From assembly GCA_023414155.1 (NCBI GenBank), contig JAEZOG010000190.1:1-5138 (forward strand): a stretch of DNA of 5,138 bases, in the 5' to 3' direction. This stretch comes from Cyanobacteria bacterium OH_CFB_184. Its GTDB lineage: Bacteria; Cyanobacteriota; Vampirovibrionia; Gastranaerophilales; Gastranaerophilaceae. Positions 1 to 5,138 of the stretch are shown here, piece by piece. The position numbers and the translations under genes are program-made. The number at the start of each line of letters is the position of its first letter. The stretch's first letter is position 1. The notes under the pieces are model-generated. The model did not search any database and was not told the origin of the DNA. It worked only from the letters and a program-made list of their open reading frames with translations.

Positions 1-487
1 AGCAAGCATTGTCATAATGTTCGTACTTTTTCTTTTCAAACTCAAAATAATCAGAAGGTCGATAAGGTCTGCGTAACAATTTCATACCAGCTTCTTTTGG
101 GGTTCTATCTGCTTTTTTCTGATTACATTCTTTACAGCAAGCAACTATATTTTCCCAGATATCAGGGCCTAATCTGGATTTTGGGTAAACATGATCCAGC
201 GTTAATTCAGAATAAGAAAGTTTCTTTCCACAATACTGGCATGTGTAGTCGTCTCTGATATAGATATTTTCTCTACAAAAAGGCAGTTCCTGAAGTGGAA
301 CTGCCATCTCGTAAGTTAATTTAATTACTTTTGGGATCATAGTATTATCAATACGGATAAAATCCTCAATATTATTGATAGTTTGAGCATACTGCGCCTT
401 ACCCTTAATAATTAGAACCAAAGCCCGCTTCCAGGTCGTGATATTAAGAGGTTTATCGTCAGAATTCAACAAAAGTACTCTTGCCAT
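1..487 (-). CDS. HNH endonuclease family protein, C-terminus cut by the window edge
   Basis: My translation of the minus strand from the ATG at 487-485 gives 162 open codons to the left edge. A short N-terminal block (residues 1-30, starting MARVLLLNSDDKPLNITTWKR) matches the lead-in typical of the McrA/COG1403-type HNH proteins common in Cyanobacteria. The nuclease core follows. C83-x2-C86 and C118-x2-C121 form a probable structural zinc site. D98-H99 (LTLDHVYPKSR), N113 (WENIVA) and N122 (ECNQKKADRTP) supply the HNH positions. Relatives are about 165 residues, so only a few residues should be missing. The start is chosen by family fit; the frame stays open upstream for at least 90 bases and the Shine-Dalgarno is poor (GAG only). 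The gene is divergent from the CHR pair. Such proteins cut or nick DNA in vitro, but their cellular role is usually unknown; nothing here links it to a restriction system, phage or intron. Confidence 0.88.
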   Translation of the reverse strand, partial: MARVLLLNSDDKPLNITTWKRALVLIIKGKAQYAQTINNIEDFIRIDNTMIPKVIKLTYEMAVPLQELPFCRENIYIRDDYTCQYCGKKLSYSELTLDHVYPKSRLGPDIWENIVACCKECNQKKADRTPKEAGMKLLRRPYRPSDYFEFEKKKYEHYDNAC

Positions 488-542
488 ATTTCTGCTCACA
501 ACTTCTACACTTGTAATATTCCCTGTATTTGTCTTTTTTAAA

Positions 543-558
543 CAGGTTATCAGGTTAT
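543..558. repeat. Perfect tandem 8-bp repeat in the divergent intergenic region
   Basis: The octamer CAGGTTAT occurs twice with no gap (543-550 and 551-558); on the other strand it reads ATAACCTG twice. It lies between the divergent HNH and CHR starts and overlaps the candidate -35 element of the CHR promoter. A head-to-tail pair with 8-bp period could be a binding site for a regulator contacting adjacent grooves, but a chance duplication in AT-rich DNA is also possible. Confidence 0.45.
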
Positions 559-576
559 TTGAACCATATATATGAT
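547..576 (+). promoter_or_regulatory. Candidate sigma-70-type promoter for the CHR transporter pair
   Basis: TATGAT at 571-576 matches the -10 consensus at five of six positions. TTATCA at 547-552 matches the -35 consensus at four of six, and the spacer is 18 bp. Transcription would start near 582-585, only a few bases before the ATG at 588. That ATG has no recognisable Shine-Dalgarno, and an in-frame TAA at 576-578 excludes a longer protein. The transcript may therefore be nearly leaderless. In AT-rich DNA such matches arise by chance, so this remains a prediction. Confidence 0.35.
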
Positions 577-587
577 AAAATTTACTA

Positions 588-1133
588 ATGAATATAAGTT
601 TATTTAGTTTATTTATCGAATTTTGCAAGATAGGACTCCAACTATTAGGCGGTGGCTACGTGATAATACCTCTTTTGCAGCATTCTATAGTGGAAAATAA
701 AAAATGGATAACTCAAAATGAACTTTTGGATTATTATTCTATAAGTCAATGCGTGCCTGGACTAATTGCCGCTAACGTTTCTGTATTAATAGGCCACAAA
801 ACAAGAGGGATTCTTGGTGGCTTATTTGCCTTGCTGGGTATAGTTTTCCCTTCATTTATTATTATATTAATTATTGCCTCTGTTTTTATGTCTATAAATG
901 AAATTAAAATGCTTCAAGATGCATTTTGGGGTGTAAGAATAAGCGTTCTATTGTTGATTATACTTACTGTAAAAGAACTCATTGCAGTTGGAATAAAAGA
1001 TAAATTTTCTAAAATATTATACATGTTGATTGCTCTCGCGATGTTATTGAGTGACATTTCACCTGTAATTTTGATAATAATCGGCGGATTGGCTGGTGTG
1101 ATTTACACAAAGTATAAAAAGAATGAAATCTAA
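588..1133 (+). CDS. Chromate transporter (CHR family) subunit, first half-size protein
   Basis: This 181-residue membrane protein belongs to the short-chain CHR family (Pfam Chromate_transp, PF02417), in which two single-domain proteins encoded in tandem replace one two-domain ChrA. Visible hallmarks are the amphipathic N-terminal helix, the LGGGYVIIPLL motif (residues 20-30), the SQCVPGLIAANVSVLIG motif (53-69) and IVFPSF (85-90). Long hydrophobic stretches follow at about 75-101, 116-135, 143-154 and 157-173. The family's documented activity is chromate export. In organisms not exposed to chromate the natural substrate is uncertain, perhaps sulfate or another oxyanion. The start is the only credible one, because a TAA lies 12 bases upstream. 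Its stop overlaps the next start by one base, so the two are almost certainly co-translated partners. Family assignment is firm; substrate is not. Confidence 0.9.
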   Translation: MNISLFSLFIEFCKIGLQLLGGGYVIIPLLQHSIVENKKWITQNELLDYYSISQCVPGLIAANVSVLIGHKTRGILGGLFALLGIVFPSFIIILIIASVFMSINEIKMLQDAFWGVRISVLLLIILTVKELIAVGIKDKFSKILYMLIALAMLLSDISPVILIIIGGLAGVIYTKYKKNEI

Positions 1134-1714
1134 TGAATATATATATCTTGCTATACATTGAATTTTTTAAAATAGGTTTATTTTCTGTCGGTGGAGGGTA
1201 CGCAACTTTACCATTTTTATACCATCTTACAACCGAATATGATTGGTTTTCAGTTAAAGAATTATCTGACATGGTAGCGATTTCAAACATTACGCCAGGT
1301 CCGATAGGAATAAATATGGCAACTTTTGCAGGATATAAAGTCGCAGGAATTATTGGCAGCATAATTTCAACAGTTGCAGTTGTGACTCCTGCATTAATTA
1401 TTGTTTTGATAATCTCTAACATAATGGAAAAGTTCAAACACAGTGAAATAATAACTGGAATACTTACAGGCCTAAGACCTGCTGCATGCGCACTATTGAC
1501 AGTTGTTGGAATAAAACTTTTCACAAATAATATTTTGAATGTAGATAAACTTTGCTGCAGCAACATTTTTAAAGATGCAAATGTTGATATAAAGGGGATA
1601 TTATTATTGATGATTATGGCTTTTCTTTGCTATAAAAAAGTATGCAAAAATCCAATATTTGTTATATTAATTGGATTTATATTAGGTATAATATTTAATT
1701 ATGCGTATTTTTAA
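1133..1714 (+). CDS. Chromate transporter (CHR family) subunit, second half-size protein
   Basis: This 193-residue integral membrane protein is the partner of the preceding CHR subunit. It repeats the same domain plan: IEFFKIGLFSVGGGYATLPFL (residues 9-29), the conserved ITPGPIGINMATFAGYKVAG block (53-72), a VVTPALI turn (83-89), and hydrophobic segments at about 73-97, 109-130, 155-166 and 174-192. The start ATG overlaps the previous TAA (TAATG, 1131-1135). There is no good Shine-Dalgarno, so translation probably depends on termination-reinitiation. In characterised short-chain pairs both proteins are needed and insert with opposite topology (family knowledge, not shown here). Five cysteines (119, 141, 142, 166, 171) are more than I would expect in a polytopic half-protein; whether they matter is unknown. 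No clear hairpin terminator follows the stop. Confidence 0.91.
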   Translation: MNIYILLYIEFFKIGLFSVGGGYATLPFLYHLTTEYDWFSVKELSDMVAISNITPGPIGINMATFAGYKVAGIIGSIISTVAVVTPALIIVLIISNIMEKFKHSEIITGILTGLRPAACALLTVVGIKLFTNNILNVDKLCCSNIFKDANVDIKGILLLMIMAFLCYKKVCKNPIFVILIGFILGIIFNYAYF

Positions 1715-1857
1715 ACCCGCACACAGTAAGCATTTGCAGAAATATATTAACTTTTGTTAACAAATAATCCTCGCTAAAGTCAATTTATGCGAATAATTTG
1801 TTTTTATTAAAACAGGTAAGGTTAGATTCAAAAATTAATTTGGTATGGAGGTTAGTT
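1715..1857 (+). promoter_or_regulatory. Intergenic region with 12-bp palindrome and weak promoter candidates
   Basis: This 143-bp gap separates the CHR pair from the orphan gene. It contains TTTGTTAACAAA (1753-1764), a perfect palindrome with no spacer that could be an operator half-site pair. AATAAT at 1792-1797 is a possible -10 element, but no good -35 lies 17 bp upstream. It would give a 5' leader of about 55 nt. I find no coding potential, tRNA or convincing structured leader. The excellent ribosome binding site downstream suggests the orphan gene is translated from its own or a read-through transcript. Confidence 0.3.
1847..1851 (+). promoter_or_regulatory. Strong Shine-Dalgarno that fixes the start of the orphan gene
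   Basis: GGAGG lies six bases before the ATG at 1858-1860. It is the best ribosome binding site in the window. It decides against the longer reading that begins with TTG at 1798, whose first 20 residues would be leader sequence. Confidence 0.85.
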
Positions 1858-2532
1858 ATGACAACAGGCATGAACGCTTTAAATCCTGTAGGTTTCTACA
1901 GTTCAGGCGATGATTATTTCGGTTTGACAGGTGCAACAAATACTTATAATGGAGTTTCGTCAAACATCTGGAATAATTCAACACAAAATTTACAGTATCA
2001 ATACGGGTATAACAATACGTATAACGCGTATAACAACAAATATGCTTCTCAACAATTAACGATTCAAGATCAATGTACTTCAATTGCTACAGTATTAAGC
2101 AATGGACAAGAAGATGAAGTATTGTCAGAATTCAATGAACTTGTATCTACTTTAAGATCACAAGAACAATATGCACAATGTTCTGATCAAGAATTACGAG
2201 CAATGGCAAAAAATATATTCCAAAATATGACAGGCATTTCATTAACAGATGCAATCAATCAAAACTGTTCTAGCAGCTTTACTACAGGACTTAAAAATGT
2301 TCTAAACCCATTTGGTGATGATTCAGTTAGTAAAGAAGACCTATTAGCAGAAATCAATGGAACTAAAAAGAAAAAAGGTGCAGATGCATCAAAAGTAGTG
2401 GGTGAAGTCGCAGGTATCGCAGGATGTGCAGCTGGTGGTGCCGGAGTTGGCTTCTTGGTAGCTGGACCTGTAGGAGCAGCCGTAGGCGGCGTAATCGGTG
2501 GTGCAGTCGGTTTAATCAAAGCATTTATATAA
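1858..2532 (+). CDS. Uncharacterised protein: Asn/Tyr-rich N-terminus, C-terminal glycine zipper
   Basis: I do not recognise this 224-residue protein as a named family. Residues 1-66 are low-complexity, with 13 Asn and 9 Tyr plus Gln, Ser and Gly, including a GYNNTYNAYNNKY run (50-62). Residues 67-150 look helical and soluble (QEDEVLSEFNELVSTLRSQEQ, then SDQELRAMAKNIF) and contain three of the four cysteines (73, 108, 137). A lysine run (170-173) leads into a Gly/Ala/Val-rich hydrophobic tail (180-224). In that tail G206, G210, G214 and G218 fall exactly four apart, with P204 as a likely turn, so two membrane helices could form a hairpin. The tail resembles glycine-zipper and class II bacteriocin segments. 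No signal peptide or double-glycine leader is visible. It sits alone, between the CHR pair and a terminator. Possible roles are a membrane-inserting toxin, a surface or secreted protein using an unknown route, or a membrane-anchored structural protein; none is established. Confidence 0.85.
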   Translation: MTTGMNALNPVGFYSSGDDYFGLTGATNTYNGVSSNIWNNSTQNLQYQYGYNNTYNAYNNKYASQQLTIQDQCTSIATVLSNGQEDEVLSEFNELVSTLRSQEQYAQCSDQELRAMAKNIFQNMTGISLTDAINQNCSSSFTTGLKNVLNPFGDDSVSKEDLLAEINGTKKKKGADASKVVGEVAGIAGCAAGGAGVGFLVAGPVGAAVGGVIGGAVGLIKAFI

Positions 2533-2561
2533 TTCCTCTCCTAACCTCAATAACCTATACC

Positions 2562-2595
2562 AAAAATAAAATGGGCATATGCCCATTTTATTTTT
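2562..2595. terminator. Bidirectional intrinsic terminator, perfect 34-bp palindrome
   Basis: The half-site AAAAATAAAATGGGCAT (2562-2578) is followed immediately by its exact reverse complement (2579-2595). The GC core GGGC/GCCC closes on an ATAT loop. The flanks provide a U-run in both directions: eight T at 2591-2598 for plus-strand transcripts and TTTTATTTTT for minus-strand ones. It lies between the converging orphan gene and cysE, and it includes the cysE stop codon (2590-2588). One element can therefore end both transcripts. Confidence 0.92.
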
Positions 2596-3247
2596 TTTCT
2601 GATACTATTTCATCCAATTTTTCTTTAAGTTCTCTTATTTCATATTTCATCCTATTTAATTGACAAGAAACAGGATCAGGTATTCTGTTATGGAGAAGTT
2701 GTCCTTCTACGTATAATTCCTGATGAACAACTCTACCAGGTATTCCAACGACTGTAGAATTTTCTGGAACATCATCTATTACAACTGAGCTTGCACCTAT
2801 TCTGCAATTAGAACCGATTGTTATATTCCCCAGTATTTTTGCGCCTGAACCTACAACAATATTATTACCGAGAGTCGGGTGTCTTTTGCCGTGCTCTTTA
2901 CCAGTACCACCCAAGGTAACGCCTTGATAAAGCAGAACATCATCACCAACGATTGCTGTTTCTCCAATTACTACACCCATTCCGTGGTCGATAAAAAATC
3001 TTCTACCGATAGTTGCAGCAGGATGTATTTCTATTCCAGTAAAAAATCTTGTTAAAAAAGAAAGATAACGCGGCAAAAATGGAACCTTCCAGTATAAAAG
3101 TTTATGAGCTATTCTGTGAGAAATTAAAGCATGTAATCCAGGGTAACAAAAAATTACTTCAAGTATATTTTGAGCAGCAGGATCTTTGTCATAAATTGTC
3201 TGAATGTCTTCTTTGATTTGGTTGATTGATTTTTTAAGAAGTTTCAT
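2588..3247 (-). CDS. cysE: Serine O-acetyltransferase
   Basis: CysE transfers acetyl from acetyl-CoA to L-serine, giving O-acetylserine, the committed step of cysteine synthesis in the cytoplasm. The 219-residue protein has the short form's helical N-terminus (1-60, with [24 protein letters not shown]) and a left-handed beta-helix of hexapeptide repeats (about 72-172). Catalytic-type residues are visible: H88 in [14 protein letters not shown]123 in GKRHPTLG, and E73 in IEIHP where many homologues have Asp. VGIPGR (167-172) closes the helix and a charged helical tail follows. The ATG at 3247 is preferred because GAGG precedes it by nine bases. An upstream in-frame ATG at 3289 would extend the protein by 14 residues deep into cysK without such a site. 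The gene overlaps the cysK 3' end by 14 bases and ends in the terminator. The protein ends EKK, not in the Ile that docks into CysK in classic complexes. Confidence 0.94.
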   Translation of the reverse strand: MKLLKKSINQIKEDIQTIYDKDPAAQNILEVIFCYPGLHALISHRIAHKLLYWKVPFLPRYLSFLTRFFTGIEIHPAATIGRRFFIDHGMGVVIGETAIVGDDVLLYQGVTLGGTGKEHGKRHPTLGNNIVVGSGAKILGNITIGSNCRIGASSVVIDDVPENSTVVGIPGRVVHQELYVEGQLLHNRIPDPVSCQLNRMKYEIRELKEKLDEIVSEKK

Positions 3248-4172
3248 TGTTATCATCCTCAAAAAGCTTGGTAGAAATGTATCTTTCACCGTAATCAGGC
3301 AAAACTACAACAATTAATTTTTTCTCGCAAACATCTCTTTGAGAAAGAATCAAAGCTGCACTCATAGCTGCACCGGATGAAATACCGCAAAGTATGCCTT
3401 CTTTTCTTGCTAAAGCTCTAGCTGTTTGAATAGCAACATCTGTAGGGACTGTAATAATCTCGTCTACTATATCCGGATTGTATATTTCAGGTATAAAATT
3501 TGCGCCGATACCTTGTATTCCGTGGGTACCTGCCGTTCCTGTCGAAAGCAATGGACTTTCTTGAGGCTCGACACCTACAACCTGTATATTTGGATTGTAT
3601 GATTTTAGTCGTTTTGAAACACCTGTAATTGTACCTCCAGTACCGATTCCTGCGACTAGTACATCAATTTTTCCACCGGTATCTCTCCAAATTTCTTCTG
3701 CTGTAGTCGCTTCATGGATTTCTGGATTATAAATATTAGTAAATTGTGAAGGTATAAATGAATTCTCATATTTTTCACTCAGTTCAATAGCTTTATCAAC
3801 TGCACCCTTCATACCAAGAGCAGCAGGCGTTAATACTAACTCTGCCCCATATCCTTTGAGCATTTTTCTTCTTTCAATACTCATGCTGTCAGGCATGGTT
3901 AAGATTATTTTCTGCCCTCTTTGCGCGCAACACATAGCAAGTCCAATACCTGTATTACCACTAGTCGGTTCAATAATAACAGTTTCTGAATCTATTAAAC
4001 CCTGCTTTTCAGCTTGTTCTAGCATATATTTAGCGGGTCTGTCTTTGACAGAATTTGAAGGGTTAAAATACTCGAGTTTTGCGGCGATTTTAGCGTTTCC
4101 TGCATTTAGTTTATTGATATAGACTAAAGGAGTATTGCCTATTAATTCAGTAATATTGTTATAAATTTTCAT
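3234..4172 (-). CDS. cysK: Cysteine synthase (O-acetylserine sulfhydrylase)
   Basis: This PLP enzyme makes L-cysteine from O-acetyl-L-serine and sulfide. The 312-residue protein has the full fold-type II set. The Schiff-base lysine is K43 in NPSNSVKDR (37-45). TSGNTG (70-75) is the substrate-carboxylate loop. [10 protein letters not shown] (175-184) binds the PLP phosphate, and GISSGAA (263-269) provides the serine facing the pyridine nitrogen. The ending [11 protein letters not shown] is the usual C-terminal signature. Length and motifs fit CysK; CysM or a cystathionine beta-synthase-like enzyme is less likely, given the neighbouring cysE and the absence of a C-terminal regulatory domain. 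The start is the ATG at 4172, one base after the tyrS stop, with AAAGG nine bases upstream. A TTG at 4181 would overlap tyrS and add only three residues. The TAA stop lies inside the cysE 5' end. Confidence 0.95.
   Translation of the reverse strand: MKIYNNITELIGNTPLVYINKLNAGNAKIAAKLEYFNPSNSVKDRPAKYMLEQAEKQGLIDSETVIIEPTSGNTGIGLAMCCAQRGQKIILTMPDSMSIERRKMLKGYGAELVLTPAALGMKGAVDKAIELSEKYENSFIPSQFTNIYNPEIHEATTAEEIWRDTGGKIDVLVAGIGTGGTITGVSKRLKSYNPNIQVVGVEPQESPLLSTGTAGTHGIQGIGANFIPEIYNPDIVDEIITVPTDVAIQTARALARKEGILCGISSGAAMSAALILSQRDVCEKKLIVVVLPDYGERYISTKLFEDDNNETS
3257..3260 (-). promoter_or_regulatory. Shine-Dalgarno for cysE, inside the cysK 3' end
   Basis: On the minus strand GAGG (part of TTGAGG) stands nine bases before the ATG at 3247-3245. 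It lies within the last codons of cysK. It supports the shorter CysE and suggests ribosomes finishing cysK re-initiate on cysE. Confidence 0.65.
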
Positions 4173-4173
4173 T

Positions 4174-5138
4174 CTATACAACCTTTATGAATTTTCTTTT
4201 ACCTACTTGAATTACAACGGGTAATGAATTTTTAGAAATTGTAAACCCAAAATCTGTCTGTTTTTCTGAGTCTACTTTCACTGCACCAGCAGCCATTAAT
4301 CTCTTTAATTCACTTTTACTTGGTGCAAGTTCGTTATTGATAATAATATCGACTAGCAGAGTATCTTGATCTATTTGGCACTCAGGAATATCTTCCGGGA
4401 TACCTTTTTTCTGAACTACATTAATGAATTCATTTTGAGCTAGATCAGCAAGTTCGTGGTTATGATACATAGACACGATAGTGTGTGCAAGCCTCATCTT
4501 GATATCTCTTGGGTTGATATTTTTTAGCTGTTCTTCTAACTCCTTAAGATCAGTATTAGATATATCAGTTAAAAGCGCATAATATTTAGTAATCATTTCA
4601 TCAGGTATCGACATCAATTTACCGTACATATCTTTCGGTTCATCTGTTAAGCTGACGCAATGCTCAGGATATGACTTAGACATTTTAACAACGCCATCAG
4701 TACCTTCCAGTAACGGAAGCAATAGGACCATTTGTGGGTCTTCTTTTCCGTATGCACTTTGGATTTCTCTTCCTAAAAGAACATTAAATCTTTGATCAGT
4801 ACCGCCCAACTCAATATCAGCGTCGATTTCAACTGAGTCATATGCTTGCATCAAAGGATAAAAATATTCGTGAATAGAAATCGGTTTTCCTTCTTGGTAT
4901 CTTTTTGCAAAATCATCTCTTGCCATAATTTGAGCAACTGTAACTTTTGATGAAAGTTTAATGATGTCCATTAAATTCATTTTATGAAGCCAGTCAGCAT
5001 TATTAACTACTTCAGCTTTGCTTATATCAACTACTTTAGACATTTGCTCAAAGTATGTTTTTGCGTTTTCATCAACTTCTTCTTTAGTAAGACTTGGTCT
5101 AGTGTCTGATTTGCCTGATGGATCTCCAATCATAGCTG
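4174..5138 (-). CDS. tyrS: Tyrosyl-tRNA synthetase, N-terminus beyond the right edge
   Basis: This class I aminoacyl-tRNA synthetase charges tRNA-Tyr in the cytoplasm. The visible part is 320 full codons; relatives are about 400-420 residues, so about 80-100 N-terminal residues, including the HIGH-like ATP motif, lie outside. The ATG at 5133 is internal: a GCT codon precedes it in frame, giving AMIGDPSGK, a conserved stretch of the catalytic domain. Numbering from that Met, the tyrosine-recognition residues are Y92, Q96 and D99 (FYPLMQAYDS), followed by GGTDQRFN (110-117) and KMSKS (150-154). KMSKS, not KFGKS, places it with the second bacterial TyrRS clade (TyrZ-like). An S4-type RNA-binding domain ends the protein (about 262-319, with LAPSKSELKRLMAAGAVKVD and VGKRKFIKV). 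It leads the tyrS-cysK-cysE cluster. Any leader regulation lies off the window. Confidence 0.95.
   Translation of the reverse strand, partial: AMIGDPSGKSDTRPSLTKEEVDENAKTYFEQMSKVVDISKAEVVNNADWLHKMNLMDIIKLSSKVTVAQIMARDDFAKRYQEGKPISIHEYFYPLMQAYDSVEIDADIELGGTDQRFNVLLGREIQSAYGKEDPQMVLLLPLLEGTDGVVKMSKSYPEHCVSLTDEPKDMYGKLMSIPDEMITKYYALLTDISNTDLKELEEQLKNINPRDIKMRLAHTIVSMYHNHELADLAQNEFINVVQKKGIPEDIPECQIDQDTLLVDIIINNELAPSKSELKRLMAAGAVKVDSEKQTDFGFTISKNSLPVVIQVGKRKFIKVV
4182..4186 (-). promoter_or_regulatory. Shine-Dalgarno for cysK, inside the tyrS 3' end
   Basis: On the minus strand AAAGG is nine bases from the ATG at 4172-4170 and lies in the penultimate codons of tyrS. It favours the ATG over the TTG at 4181 and indicates coupled translation of tyrS and cysK. 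Confidence 0.6.

Noticed and set aside
1009..1566. Long minus-strand reading frame opposite the CHR genes
   Set aside because: It is antisense to two well-supported membrane proteins, has no family resemblance, and reads as a mirror of their codons.
1798..1857. TTG start extending the orphan protein by 20 residues
   Set aside because: The ATG at 1858 has GGAGG six bases upstream, while the TTG has no ribosome binding site.
2007..2034. Three copies of GTATAAC as a DNA repeat or array
   Set aside because: Spacing is irregular (12 and 9 bases) and they simply encode the Tyr-Asn-rich run of the protein; it is not a CRISPR or iteron array.
2365..2379. A-rich run as a programmed frameshift site
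   Set aside because: The run is AAA AAG AAA AAA GGT in frame, which is not a proper X XXY YYZ heptamer in the right phase, and no meaningful alternative product follows.
2259..2519. Pro/Ala/Thr-rich minus-strand reading frame
   Set aside because: The composition is simply the complement of the Gly/Ala-rich tail of the orphan gene; there is no independent support.
2424..2663. Plus-strand frame crossing the terminator
   Set aside because: It runs out of frame through the orphan gene, then through the terminator palindrome and into antisense cysE, and has no ribosome binding site.
3856..4122. Plus-strand reading frame inside cysK
   Set aside because: It is antisense to the conserved PLP-binding region of cysK and has no features of its own.

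Overview
The window is AT-rich (roughly one third G+C by eye) and gene-dense, and it looks like a chromosomal segment from a low-GC bacterium. The HNH protein opens with an MARVLLLN...PLNITTWKRAL block and CysE carries an [16 protein letters not shown] / TGIEIHP block. Both resemble cyanobacterial-lineage homologues as I remember them. With the low GC and the Asn/Tyr-rich orphan protein, I tentatively favour a non-photosynthetic, host-associated relative of Cyanobacteria (Gastranaerophilales / 'Melainabacteria' type). A Firmicute is the main alternative. This placement is inference from family resemblance, not a search result.

Layout. (1) 1-487, minus strand: an HNH endonuclease-like protein, cut only at its C-terminal end by the window edge. 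(2) 488-587: a 100-bp divergent intergenic region with a perfect tandem 8-mer and a candidate promoter for the rightward genes. (3) 588-1714, plus strand: two half-size chromate-transporter (CHR family) subunits overlapping by one base (TAATG). (4) 1715-1857: a 143-bp gap with a 12-bp palindrome, then a strong Shine-Dalgarno. (5) 1858-2532, plus strand: an unrecognised 224-residue protein with an Asn/Tyr-rich N-terminus, a helical middle, a four-lysine junction and a C-terminal glycine-zipper segment. (6) 2562-2595: a perfect 34-bp palindrome flanked by A and T runs, serving as terminator for two convergent transcription units. (7) 2588-5138, minus strand: a tightly packed tyrS-cysK-cysE cluster, with tyrS running off the right edge.

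How the genes work together. CysE acetylates L-serine and CysK converts O-acetylserine plus sulfide to L-cysteine, so the two genes are the complete final branch of cysteine synthesis. They sit behind tyrosyl-tRNA synthetase with a 1-nt gap (tyrS-cysK) and a 14-nt overlap (cysK-cysE), which points to one transcript and translational coupling. The CHR pair would form one heteromeric anion transporter in the inner membrane. The HNH gene is divergent from it and shows no obvious functional link.

The least explained item is the 1858-2532 gene. It has no secretion signal that I can see, but its hydrophobic Gly-rich C-terminus resembles class II bacteriocins and other glycine-zipper membrane segments. 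I see no tRNA, rRNA, CRISPR array, transposase or integrase in the window.
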